64,000 nt of DNA from Hymenobacter lapidiphilus. GTDB taxonomy: Bacteria; Bacteroidota; Bacteroidia; Cytophagales; Hymenobacteraceae. The notes below the pieces were generated by a model. It made no database searches, was not told where the DNA came from, and saw only the letters and a program-made list of their open reading frames with translations. The stretch is from NCBI RefSeq assembly GCF_013377885.1, contig NZ_JABKAU010000002.1, positions 62,001 through 126,000 of the forward strand. The letters are read 5' to 3'. Shown piece by piece: positions 37,667-45,799 of this stretch (the stretch's first letter is position 1; the number at the start of each line of letters is the position of its first letter). A program made the translations under genes and the position numbers.

Positions 37667-37927
37667 TTACAACCGGCCGATGTTACCGTAGTCGGGCTCG
37701 GGAATCTGGTGGCGCAGGTCGTGCTTCACTTTTTCTACCACGCCGCGGCCGAAGAGGCTGATGCCGGCATTGAGCACGAGCAGGGCCGCCGTACCGGCCG
37801 AAACCCATTCGGCGGTCGATTCGCGGCGGCGTTTTTTATCGGCGGCCCATTGCACCAGACAGGTACCCAGGCCGATAGCTAGGAGGCCGGCCGGAGCGAA
37901 GGCCAGCCATTTTTCTTTGTGCGTCAT
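37667..37927 (-). CDS. Small two-helix membrane protein, unknown function
   Basis: An 86-residue protein: MTHKEKWLAFAPAGLLAIGL with a first TM helix at about 8-28, a basic loop ADKKRRRESTAE, a second TM helix at about 42-60 and a charged C-terminal tail (VEKVKHDLRHQIPEPDYGN). It has no recognised motif. It converges on the inverted repeat at 37525-37650 and diverges from the gene at 38095. Coding is supported by a clean N-terminus and the alternation of polar and hydrophobic segments. Confidence 0.6.
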   Translation of the reverse strand: MTHKEKWLAFAPAGLLAIGLGTCLVQWAADKKRRRESTAEWVSAGTAALLVLNAGISLFGRGVVEKVKHDLRHQIPEPDYGNIGRL

Positions 37928-37997
37928 GATGGAGCTACAGATGCGGAGTTGGACGGAACGAGCGGGAATCTGCTAAGATAACCAGCCGGCCGGCTTT

Positions 37998-38030
37998 TTG
38001 GCTACTGCCGCTCCTGTAATCGTACCTTCG
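37998..38030 (+). promoter_or_regulatory. Predicted promoter of the 38095 gene
   Basis: TTG at 37998-38000 and TACCTTCG at 38023-38030, 22 bp apart, resemble the Bacteroidota -33/-7 elements with one mismatch in the second. A start near 38036 leaves a 60-nt leader. Confidence 0.4.
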
Positions 38031-38094
38031 CGGCCCAAGGTTCCCGTTTTCAAGCCAGATTCTCCGGATTACTCCGGCGCCACTCCTGCTGCCG

Positions 38095-38568
38095 ATGCCC
38101 AACTCTCCCTACCAGCGCCTGCTCGACTTAGCCTTCGCCGAGCCCGCCGCCGCCGCCCGCTACCTCACGCCCGCCACCCGCGAGGCCTACCACATTTTCG
38201 GGCAGGCCGCCCCCGCTGATATTGCCTACCGCTTCGAGCGGGTGCGGCTGGGCGTGGCCCTGGCCCTGCTGCGCCTGCTGGCCGAATTAGGCGACATGGA
38301 GGAGGCCCGCCAGGTACTCGATGTGCTGAAAAACGCACTACAAGCCCCATCCGTAGCCGGCATCGACAAGGCCATGCAGAAGGGCGCTACTACGTTCGAC
38401 CGCCTCTACGCCAACCTTTATGTGAACGAAGACGGCGAGCAGGTGCTGCACCTGTTCGAGCGCGCCCTCGACGCCGATACCCAACGCCTGATGGACGACG
38501 TTATTAGCGAGGCGCTGCGGCTGGTTCCGACCCTGGATTTCAGCCACGACGAAGAGGACGACGACTAG
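38095..38568 (+). CDS. Conserved-looking alpha-helical protein, unknown function
   Basis: A 157-residue, soluble, mostly helical protein: MPNSPYQRLLDLAFAEPAAA, a central helical repeat-like region (GVALALLRLLAELGDMEEARQVLDVLKNAL) that looks TPR-like, and an acidic C-terminus DFSHDEEDDD. No enzyme motif is present. The codon use and amino-acid composition match neighbours. It is transcribed alone and ends about 80 bp before a strong bidirectional terminator shared with the SusD gene. Confidence 0.65.
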   Translation: MPNSPYQRLLDLAFAEPAAAARYLTPATREAYHIFGQAAPADIAYRFERVRLGVALALLRLLAELGDMEEARQVLDVLKNALQAPSVAGIDKAMQKGATTFDRLYANLYVNEDGEQVLHLFERALDADTQRLMDDVISEALRLVPTLDFSHDEEDDD

Positions 38569-38650
38569 GTGTTTATCTTTCAAAAAAGTTGCCTGGTGCT
38601 TTTAGGGTCCAGTTCTGCTGGGCATTGCCCTGAGCACCATTCAGGTTACT

Positions 38651-38724
38651 AAGTGTTATTTTTCAATCAAAAAAAGCCGTTCCGGATATTCGGAACGGCT
38701 TTTTTTGATTGAAAAATAACACTT
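38651..38724. terminator. Very long bidirectional terminator hairpin
   Basis: A perfect 34-bp stem (38651-38684 with 38691-38724) with a 6-nt centre GATATT. The core is AAAAAAAGCCGTTCCG against its complement and is extended by an AT-rich arm (AAGTGTTATTTTTCAATC). It ends next to the SusD stop codon and closes both converging transcription units. Confidence 0.92.
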
Positions 38725-38725
38725 G

Positions 38726-40102
38726 CTACTCGTAGCCAGGGTTTTGCACCAGGTTGGGATTGGCGTTGATTTCGCGCAGTGGAATTGGAAGCACCAGCCG
38801 ATTGGAGTTGAAAGGCAGCACTTCGGTAGAAGCGTTGGGCGGCATAGTACTGCTTTGGGTGCGCTTAAGATCATGGAGGCTAAATCCTTCAAAAAGCAAC
38901 TCCAGCCTGCGCTCCTTTAGAATGGCGGCCAGTGTGAGGTTTGCCAGGGCCGGCAGGGCCACCCGCGCCCGGATGCGGTTGATATCAGCCAGTGGCGCGG
39001 CACCCACGCTGCTACCGGCCCGGAAGTTAGCTTCGGCGCGCGTCAGGTACATTTCAGCCAGCCGAATCAGCTTGATGTTCCCATATAGCACATTATACTT
39101 GGTGCTATACACCACGCCGCTGATGGTTTGGAATAGCTCGGCCCGTGCGTCGCCCTCTTCAAACTGGTCCAGTAGCTGGTCCTGCACTTCGATATCGGCC
39201 CGGCGGTCGGCCGAGTAAAAGGTATTCAACTCGTTGCGCCCGCTTTGGGCCGTTACCTGAATAGCGAACAGGTCTTCGGTCGTGTTCCCCAGCAGGTCGT
39301 TGTTGGAGGTGAACTCATCGGCATAATCGGGCACCAGGGCCCCGCCGGGTACTTGCAGAGCGCGGTTGGCAGCGGCGGCGGCGGCGGGGTAGTTGCCCTG
39401 CTGCAGATACACGCGGGCCAGCAGGCCGGCGGCGGCGTACTTGTTAGCGAAGAAGCCATTACTGGCCGGCAGCAGGGTCTCCGCCGACGTCAGGTCGGTA
39501 ATTACCTGAGCATACACTTCGGCCACCGTGTTGCGGCTCACTTGGTTGGCCGGCGCAATAATGCTGGTAGGCATGAGCACGAGCGGAACACCAAGGTTGC
39601 TCTGGGGGTTGCCATCGTTCCAGGCCTTGGCGTACAGGCGCACCAAGTCGAAGTACACCAGCGAGCGAATAAATCTGGCCTCCCCTTCCACCCGCGCCTT
39701 CTTGGCCGGCGTATCGAGCCGGTCGATGGCACTAAGCACATTATTTACCCGGTTAATGGCATTGTACGATACCAACCAGGTACTTTCGGTGAAACCATTA
39801 TCGCGCAGCACCACCTTGCGCTGGTACTGGTTGGGCGGAATGAAGGTACCTACGAAGTCGATGTCGCCGGAATTGGCCAGCAAGTCGCTCGTCAGCTGAA
39901 AGTAGCCCCCGTAGGCCTCGATGTTCTGAATTCCGGTGTAGCTGCCCACCATGGCCGCCTCCACGTCGTTGGACGTGCTCAGGGCCACGGCGGCGTTTAT
40001 GTTATCGACCGGCTCCACGTTGAGCTTGTCGTTGCAGCCGCCCACCAGCAGGCCTAGGCCGAGAAATGCGGCGGTAGCCGCCTGATACAGTATCTTTTTC
40101 AT
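38726..40102 (-). CDS. SusD/RagB family outer-membrane lipoprotein
   Basis: A 458-residue protein with a lipoprotein signal (lipobox LLVGGCND, cysteine near 23). The SusD N-terminal TPR-like helices follow (LNVEPVDNINAAVALSTSNDVEAAMVGSYTGIQ). The family C-terminal motifs are LIRLAEMYLTRAEANFRAG, DINRIRARVALP, ILKERRLELLFEGFSLHDLKRT and the final NPNLVQNPGYE. SusD-like proteins sit over the SusC channel and capture glycans or other large nutrients at the cell surface. It follows the SusC gene by 34 bp in an operon. No glycoside hydrolase, sulfatase or anti-sigma gene lies beside the pair, so the substrate cannot be inferred. Confidence 0.95.
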   Translation of the reverse strand: MKKILYQAATAAFLGLGLLVGGCNDKLNVEPVDNINAAVALSTSNDVEAAMVGSYTGIQNIEAYGGYFQLTSDLLANSGDIDFVGTFIPPNQYQRKVVLRDNGFTESTWLVSYNAINRVNNVLSAIDRLDTPAKKARVEGEARFIRSLVYFDLVRLYAKAWNDGNPQSNLGVPLVLMPTSIIAPANQVSRNTVAEVYAQVITDLTSAETLLPASNGFFANKYAAAGLLARVYLQQGNYPAAAAAANRALQVPGGALVPDYADEFTSNNDLLGNTTEDLFAIQVTAQSGRNELNTFYSADRRADIEVQDQLLDQFEEGDARAELFQTISGVVYSTKYNVLYGNIKLIRLAEMYLTRAEANFRAGSSVGAAPLADINRIRARVALPALANLTLAAILKERRLELLFEGFSLHDLKRTQSSTMPPNASTEVLPFNSNRLVLPIPLREINANPNLVQNPGYE

Positions 40103-40136
40103 GAGTTCAGCGGTTTAGGATGTCCGGTTGCCGGGG

Positions 40137-43100
40137 CTAGAAGCCCAGCGTGACGCCGAAAGTATAGGTGCGGGGCTGCGGGGCAGTGTAGAAATCGATG
40201 CCCTGGTTGATGTTGCCCTGCGTACTGGTACCGTTACCTGTGGGGTTGGAGTTACCCGCCAAGTAATCGGTGCTTACTTCCGGATCCCAGCCTTTGTATT
40301 TGGTGAAGGTGAGCAGATTGAGGCCCTGCGCAAACACCCGCACCGACTGCAGCCGCACCCGTTGCGCCAGCGTTACGGGTAGCGTGTAGCCCAGCGTAGC
40401 GGTCCGCAGACGCCCGTAGTCGCCGTCGCGCACGAACCTCGACGACAGCGCAATACCATTGCCGCCGAACAGTTCGGCCCGCGGTACGTCGGTGATATCG
40501 CCCACCTGCCGCCAGCGCCGGAGCTGGTCGCGGGTCTGGTTATCGGGGCCGTTATTGAAGCCCACCGAGTAGAACTGCGCCCCGGAGTCGAAAATCTTGT
40601 TGCCAAACACGCCTACAACCACCACATTCAAATCAAACCCTTTGAAGGTGAATGTATTGGTGATACCGCCCGTCCAGGTTGGGTTGGGGTCGCCCAGCGG
40701 CACTAGCCCGGCCTCGTTGCTGTCATCCGTCGTGTTCCGGTCGTTGTTGCCGTTGGCGTCGGGAGTGTTTAGGTAGTAAAGCGCATTGCCAGTGGCCGGA
40801 TCTACCCCGGCGTACTCCGGTCCTACAAACACACCCAGCGGCTGGCCTTCTTGCGCCCGGTTAAGGTTGGAGCCCAGAATAGGCGGCCCGTCGAGGTTGG
40901 TGACGCGGTTGCGGTTGCGGGCCGCGTTGAAGCTGGTTGTCCAGGTGAAGGGACCTTCGATGTTACGAGTGGTCAGGGACAACTCGATGCCCCGGTTTTC
41001 CATGTCGCCCACGTTCCGGAACACGGAGGCGAAGCCCGAGGTACCGGGTACCGGCTGCGAGAGCACCAAGTCACTGGTTTTTTTCAGGTATGCGCCCACC
41101 TCACCGCTGAAGCGTCCATCCAGAAAGCCAAACTCAATGCCGGCATCCGCCTGGGTAGTCGACTCCCAGGTGAGGTCGGGACTGGCCAGTTGCAACGGCC
41201 GCTGGCCCGGAATGCCCACGTAGCCCGAAGTGCCCGAATACAGAGGCAAGGCCGCGAAGTTGGGAATACCCTGGTTGCCAGTGCGGCCCAGGCTACCCCG
41301 GATTTTAAGTAGGCTCAGCGCCGCGTTATCCTGCAGAAACGATTCTTCCGAAACCAACCAGCCCACCGATGCAGCCGGGAAGAAGCCATAGCGGTTGTTG
41401 ACACCAAAACGGGAGGAGCCGTCGAGGCGGGCGCTCAGGCCCAGCAGATACTTGCCCGCATAATTGTAGTTGGCGCGCCCAAAGTAAGATACTAACGTAC
41501 TCGCGGTTTCGCCCGACGAGCCAGCCGTTATCTGAGCTGCACTGACCAGCGTTTTATAAGCATCGGAGGCAAACTGCGACCCTTCAACGCTGTTAGTTTT
41601 AATCTGCGTTTCCTCATACGAAGTGCCCACCGTTAGGTCGAGGGTATGCACCTCGTTCAGCACTTTGTTATAGCCCAGGTAGTTGTTCACCACCATCCGG
41701 GCGCTGTTGGTCGTCGCGTTGAAGCCGAAGCCGTTGGTAGGGCCGGTGTTACGCGAAGTAACGCGGCCCAAGAACTGGTTTTCGCTCTGGTTGATGATAT
41801 CGGTACCCAGCTGCGAGTTGAACACCAGCCCCGGTAGCAACTGGTACTGCGCATACACGTTGCCCAGAATCCGGTAGGAGGTGGTAATATAGTCGCCGTT
41901 CTGGACGCTGATGAGCGGATTGTAGTAGAATGGGAACGTGGTGTTCGGCTCGCCGGTGGCCGGGTCGAGCAGACCACTCATAAGGCCTGAGCGCGGGTCA
42001 ATGAAGGGCGTAATCGGGGCCAGGGCCACGATTTGCATGGGTGAGCTGAAGGCATTATCGTTAGGCAGCCGCTCATTTACCGAGCGCGAGAGGCCGATGT
42101 TGAGGCCCATTTTCAGCCGGTCGGTGGCTTGGTTGTCGAGGTTAAAGCGGGTATTGATGCGCTGGTAGCGGTTGTCGACCAAAATACCATTGTTGTCGCT
42201 GTACTGGCCTGAGAAAAAGAACTTGGTTTTTTCGTTGCCTCCGCTCAAACTCAGGTCGTACTGGCTGAACGGAGCCTTCTGGAAAGCGCGGTCCTGCCAG
42301 TTGGTGTCCACGCCATTGGTAGCATAATCGGGCTGGGCTGCATAGCGGGTGAGGCGGGCATTAATGGATGCTTGCGAGAAGCCACCATTCAGACCGGCTT
42401 CCGTCAGCAGCTCAATGTATTCTGTGGCATTGAGGAACTCGCGCTTGTTGGTAGGCGTGCTCCAGCCGGTCTGGTAGCCGAGCGTGAAGCGCGTACCACC
42501 CTGCTGGCCCCGCTTGGTCGTAACAATTACTACCCCATTAGTGCCCCGCGAGCCGTAAATAGCCGTTGCCGCCGCATCTTTCAACACGCTAATGCTGGCA
42601 ATGTCGTTAGGGTTGATGTCGGCAATCGGGTTGGTGGTGGCCGAAGTCGATGAGAGGTTATCCGATACTACCGGAATACCGTCGACCACATACAGCGGCT
42701 GGTTGTCGCCGCTGATGGACGATACGCCCCGCACTCGCACCCGTATGCCCTGGCCCAGCTTACCGCTGCCGCTTTCCACAAAAACACCTGCGGCCTTGCC
42801 CTGCAGGGCCTGCTCGAACGAGGGCAGCGGCGCATTGGCCACATCTTTGCCACTCAGCTGCACGACCGAACCCGTCAGGTCGCGCTTCGACTGCGTGCCG
42901 TAGCCTACTACTACGGCCTCGCTCAGCTCGGTGGCATTGCTGACCAGCGCAATGCTGAGGCTGCTGCGCTCCCCCACGCTTGCGGTTTGGGTGACAAAAC
43001 CGATGGAGCTGATAGTGAGGGTAGCGCCGGGGCTCACGCTGAGTGTGAAGCTACCGTCGGAGCTGGTGCTGGTGCCGTTGGTAGTGCCGCGTTCCAGCAC

Positions 43101-43229
43101 CGTCACGCCGGGCAGTCCCGAGCCGCCCCCGTCCGTTACGCGCCCACTAACGGCGCGGGTTTGCCCAACAGCCGTGCCGGCAGTTAGCAACATTCCTCCC
43201 ATCAGAGGAAACAAGTAGTTTTTTCTCAT
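40137..43229 (-). CDS. SusC/RagA family TonB-dependent outer-membrane transporter
   Basis: A 1030-residue protein. A signal peptide (about 1-22) is followed by a carboxypeptidase-like regulatory domain (AVSGRVTDGGGSGLPGVTVLERGTTNG). The TonB box region and plug follow: VVVGYGTQSKRDLTGSV, QALQGKAAGVFVESGSGKLG and the SusC signature VLKDAAATAIYGSRGTNGVVIVTTK. The remaining 800 residues form the beta-barrel ending in GVTLGF, with a terminal aromatic. It imports nutrients with SusD using TonB energy. The N-terminus has no extra STN domain, so it is not obviously coupled to an anti-sigma factor. It diverges from RNase D; a -7-like TACCTTGC lies at 43361-43368 on the minus strand. Confidence 0.96.
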   Translation of the reverse strand: MRKNYLFPLMGGMLLTAGTAVGQTRAVSGRVTDGGGSGLPGVTVLERGTTNGTSTSSDGSFTLSVSPGATLTISSIGFVTQTASVGERSSLSIALVSNATELSEAVVVGYGTQSKRDLTGSVVQLSGKDVANAPLPSFEQALQGKAAGVFVESGSGKLGQGIRVRVRGVSSISGDNQPLYVVDGIPVVSDNLSSTSATTNPIADINPNDIASISVLKDAAATAIYGSRGTNGVVIVTTKRGQQGGTRFTLGYQTGWSTPTNKREFLNATEYIELLTEAGLNGGFSQASINARLTRYAAQPDYATNGVDTNWQDRAFQKAPFSQYDLSLSGGNEKTKFFFSGQYSDNNGILVDNRYQRINTRFNLDNQATDRLKMGLNIGLSRSVNERLPNDNAFSSPMQIVALAPITPFIDPRSGLMSGLLDPATGEPNTTFPFYYNPLISVQNGDYITTSYRILGNVYAQYQLLPGLVFNSQLGTDIINQSENQFLGRVTSRNTGPTNGFGFNATTNSARMVVNNYLGYNKVLNEVHTLDLTVGTSYEETQIKTNSVEGSQFASDAYKTLVSAAQITAGSSGETASTLVSYFGRANYNYAGKYLLGLSARLDGSSRFGVNNRYGFFPAASVGWLVSEESFLQDNAALSLLKIRGSLGRTGNQGIPNFAALPLYSGTSGYVGIPGQRPLQLASPDLTWESTTQADAGIEFGFLDGRFSGEVGAYLKKTSDLVLSQPVPGTSGFASVFRNVGDMENRGIELSLTTRNIEGPFTWTTSFNAARNRNRVTNLDGPPILGSNLNRAQEGQPLGVFVGPEYAGVDPATGNALYYLNTPDANGNNDRNTTDDSNEAGLVPLGDPNPTWTGGITNTFTFKGFDLNVVVVGVFGNKIFDSGAQFYSVGFNNGPDNQTRDQLRRWRQVGDITDVPRAELFGGNGIALSSRFVRDGDYGRLRTATLGYTLPVTLAQRVRLQSVRVFAQGLNLLTFTKYKGWDPEVSTDYLAGNSNPTGNGTSTQGNINQGIDFYTAPQPRTYTFGVTLGF

Positions 43230-43360
43230 GCGTGGGACCTCTCAGAGAGGCAGCTAAAGTGAAGCAGCCACTGCATCGGGGCGGGGCCGGGGCACGAAGC
43301 TGGGCGCTGCTACCGAGACCAGAATCCAACCACTGTACCGGTCTGGATTCCGAGAGGACT

Positions 43361-43368
43361 GCAAGGTA
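43361..43368 (-). promoter_or_regulatory. Possible -7 element for the SusCD operon
   Basis: On the minus strand TACCTTGC is similar to TAnnTTTG, about 130 bp upstream of the SusC start. No -33 TTG at standard spacing is seen, so this is weak. Confidence 0.3.
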
Positions 43369-43453
43369 TCTGCAATAAGCAATATATTTTATCGGAAATG
43401 CAACTGTTCTAGTTTCAACTACTCGTATTTATGGCCAAACGCCGCCCGCTACC

Positions 43454-43461
43454 TACCTTTA
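43454..43461 (+). promoter_or_regulatory. Predicted -7 element of the rnd gene
   Basis: TACCTTTA is one base from TAnnTTTG. Its position 51 bp before the ATG at 43512 supports that start and argues against an upstream in-frame ATG at 43431. Confidence 0.5.
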
Positions 43462-43511
43462 CTACCATTGCCCGCCAGCTTGTGCGGGCTGTCATTCTTG
43501 CCTATTACTTA

Positions 43512-44681
43512 ATGCCCGATATTCAGTTTATCACAGACGCATCGGCCGTGGCCGAAGCGGCCCGCAACCTGCACCAAAGCACCCGCATCGCCCTCGACCT
43601 GGAGTTCGATGATATGCGCTACCGCTACGGCCGCCACCTGGCCCTGATTCAGGTGTTCGATGGCCAGACCGTTTACCTGATTGACCCGCTGGAGCTGGAG
43701 AACGAGGCCGAAGACCTGGAACCGCTCTGGCAGGTGCTGCGCGACCCGGCCATTACCACCATATTCCACAGCTGCAAATCCGATATTCTGCTGCTCGATG
43801 AGCTCTACGGCGTACACGTGCGCAACATCGTGGATACCAGCGTGCAGCACACGCTGCTGGCCGAAGCCGACAACAACATCTCGCTGGGTCGCCTTATTCA
43901 GGAGGAACTGGGCCTGGAAGTAGACAAGGGCGAGCAGAAGTCGAACTGGCTGAAGCGCCCGCTCACCGAGGCCCAGAAGCAGTATGCAGCCAACGACGTG
44001 CTGTACCTGTTCGAGCTGACCGACCGGCTCAGCGCTAAACTGGCCGCGTTGGGCCGCACCGCCTGGGCCGAGCAGGAAAACGAGGCCCTCGAAGCAGTGC
44101 GCTACACCCGCGACGAGCGGCCCTACATGCGCCTAGCCGGCAAATACCGGATTCAGCCCGTCGAGCTACCCATGTTCCGCGACCTGTTTATGCTGCGCGA
44201 TGAGGTGGCCCGCCACATCGACCGGCCCTCTTATATGATTGCCAGCAACGACCGGCTGGCCGAGCTCACGCGCCTGCCCGTTACGAGCACAGGCCATCTG
44301 CGCAACGCCAACGGCCTGCACCCCGAGCTCAAGCGCGGCACCTTTGCCGACCGCCTCGTGGCCCTAAGCCAAGAAGACCGGGCGCCCGAGCCGCCGCTGC
44401 CCGCCGACCGCCGCGGCTTCCCGTCGCGGCGCCGCCTGAGCGGGGCCAAAGCCGCCGAAGCCGATGCCCGCGAAGCCCTGCTGACTACGCTCAAAACCCA
44501 CCTCGCCGCCGACCACAGTGCCATCATGGCCAACCTCGTGCTCAGCAACCGCCTCATCAACGACATCATCGAGCAGGGCGCCGACCAGGTTTTGCGCCCC
44601 TGGCAGCACCAGTTGCTCACCGAAACTGCCCAAAAGCACAGTCTGGACTTTTCGAAAGTAGCCGGGCCGTTTGAGAAGTAA
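43512..44681 (+). CDS. rnd: Ribonuclease D
   Basis: A 389-residue 3'-5' exoribonuclease. The DEDDy exonuclease residues are visible: Exo I IALDLEFDDM (D29, E31), Exo II TIFHSCKSDILLLDELYG and Exo III KQYAANDVLYLFEL. KSNWLKRPLTEAQKQYA between them is typical of RNase D. A C-terminal HRDC-like helical region starts near YMRLAGKYRIQPVELP. It trims tRNA and other stable RNA precursors. The start MPDIQFITDAS at 43512 is supported by the promoter at 43454; a longer reading adds 27 residues with a hydrophobic patch that is not family-like. The stop is 2 bp from a GC-rich inverted repeat. Confidence 0.93.
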   Translation: MPDIQFITDASAVAEAARNLHQSTRIALDLEFDDMRYRYGRHLALIQVFDGQTVYLIDPLELENEAEDLEPLWQVLRDPAITTIFHSCKSDILLLDELYGVHVRNIVDTSVQHTLLAEADNNISLGRLIQEELGLEVDKGEQKSNWLKRPLTEAQKQYAANDVLYLFELTDRLSAKLAALGRTAWAEQENEALEAVRYTRDERPYMRLAGKYRIQPVELPMFRDLFMLRDEVARHIDRPSYMIASNDRLAELTRLPVTSTGHLRNANGLHPELKRGTFADRLVALSQEDRAPEPPLPADRRGFPSRRRLSGAKAAEADAREALLTTLKTHLAADHSAIMANLVLSNRLINDIIEQGADQVLRPWQHQLLTETAQKHSLDFSKVAGPFEK

Positions 44682-44682
44682 G

Positions 44683-44783
44683 ATGTAGGGGCGGGGCTTG
44701 TCCCCGCCCGCCGCTCGCGCCGCTGCAACGGTAATCGTCCAGCGGCGCGGATGGCGGGCGGGGACAAGCTCCGCCCCTACATC
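44683..44783. repeat. GC-rich inverted repeat (GTAGGGGCGGGGC family), copy 1
   Basis: The arms GATGTAGGGGCGGGGCTTGT.. and its complement flank a GC-rich centre with its own short palindrome (GCGCCGCTG..CAGCGGCGC). It is related to copies at 47327-47450 and 52115-52227. All three directly follow, or overlap, the 3' end of a plus-strand gene. Confidence 0.9.
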
Positions 44784-44787
44784 GTGC

Positions 44788-45114
44788 CTACTTCAGCTTC
44801 TCGTTGTTCTTGTGCCGCGTGGCGTCGCGCTGAGTTTTCTTGGCCAGGTTGCGGTTCAGGGCGTCGGTGAGGTCGATGCCGGTTTGGTTAGCTAGGCAGA
44901 TGACCACGAACAGCACATCGGCCAACTCGTCAGCCAGCACTTTGTCCTTGTCAGATTCCTTGAACGACTGCTCGCCATACTGCCGGGCGATAATGCGGGC
45001 CACCTCGCCCACTTCCTCCGTGAGCATGGCCATGTTGGTTAGCTCATTGAAGTACCGGACGCCGGTGGTCTTGATCCACGCATCTACAGTTTGCTGAGCT
45101 TCTTCGATAGTCAT
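44788..45114 (-). CDS. MazG-like nucleotide pyrophosphohydrolase
   Basis: A 108-residue, all-helical protein. The metal-binding pattern is LTEEVGEVARIIAR (EExxE) followed by VLADELADVLFVVICLAN (ExxD), the core of the MazG/all-alpha NTP pyrophosphatase fold. Family members hydrolyse (d)NTPs, often aberrant ones, to monophosphates; the exact substrate is not given by these motifs. The length is that of single-domain enzymes such as those related to mouse dCTPase. It precedes nothing on its strand except the repeat at 44683 and is preceded by dtd, 43 bp away, so both may be cotranscribed as a small quality-control pair. Confidence 0.88.
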   Translation of the reverse strand: MTIEEAQQTVDAWIKTTGVRYFNELTNMAMLTEEVGEVARIIARQYGEQSFKESDKDKVLADELADVLFVVICLANQTGIDLTDALNRNLAKKTQRDATRHKNNEKLK

Positions 45115-45157
45115 GAATCAGAAGTTTGAGGGGTGATGATGAGGAAGTTCGCAGGTG

Positions 45158-45598
45158 CTAACTGTCGAGTACAATGGTTACCGGGCCGTCGTTGAGCAGC
45201 TCTACCTGCATATCGGCCCCAAACTCGCCGGTGGACACGGGCCGGCCAAGCAGTCGGGCTACTGTCTGCACGAACTGCTCGTAGAGCGGCACGGCCAGCA
45301 GCGGCGGCGCGGCCCCAACATAGCTGGGTCGGTTGCCCTTGCGGGTGTCGGCCAGCAGCGTAAACTGGCTCACGACCAGCACTTGGCCACCCACATCCTG
45401 CACCGAGCGGTTCATCTTGCCTTCGTCGTCGGCGAAGATGCGTAGCTGCACCATTTTGCGGGCCAGCCGGTCGAGAATGGCGGCATCGTCATCGGGCGCG
45501 AAGCCGGCCAGCACCAGTAAGCCGGGGCCAATCTGGCCGGTAACGCGGCCCTCCACGGTAACCCGGGCATGGCGGACGCGCTGGAGAACAAGACGCAT
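45158..45598 (-). CDS. dtd: D-aminoacyl-tRNA deacylase
   Basis: A 146-residue protein starting [21 protein letters not shown], the DTD N-terminal pattern. The catalytic [17 protein letters not shown] (family SQFTLxA) and the C-terminal [11 protein letters not shown] (NxGPVT) contain the cross-subunit Gly-Pro active-site elements. It frees D-amino acids, and glycine mischarged on tRNA-Ala, from tRNA, acting as a homodimer in the cytosol. Length is standard. It is followed 43 bp later by the MazG-like gene. Upstream (45599-45799) lies an inverted repeat of the GTCATTCTGAGCGAAG family, and the gene diverges from the GT-C protein gene. Confidence 0.95.
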   Translation of the reverse strand: MRLVLQRVRHARVTVEGRVTGQIGPGLLVLAGFAPDDDAAILDRLARKMVQLRIFADDEGKMNRSVQDVGGQVLVVSQFTLLADTRKGNRPSYVGAAPPLLAVPLYEQFVQTVARLLGRPVSTGEFGADMQVELLNDGPVTIVLDS

Positions 45599-45660
45599 GG
45601 GCGGTGAGATGATGAGTTTTACGTGCTGCCAGTGCTTGGCAGGCAGTTTTCAGGTCAACA

Positions 45661-45763
45661 AAGAACGTCATTCAGAGCGAAGCGAAGAATCTCGCGTGAG
45701 TCGTTGCACAACTGCGCAGTGACTTCACGCGAGATTCTTCGCTTCGCTCTGAATGACGTTCTT
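45661..45763. repeat. Inverted repeat, GTCATTCTGAGCGAAG family, copy 2
   Basis: Perfect 39-bp arms (45661-45699 and 45725-45763) with core CGTCATTCAGAGCGAAGCGA and a 25-bp centre. It lies between the divergent dtd and GT-C genes and ends 36 bp before the TTG start proposed at 45800. Confidence 0.92.
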
Positions 45764-45799
45764 TGCTGGCTCGGTTTTTCCTGCTTTAACCAGCGCCCG

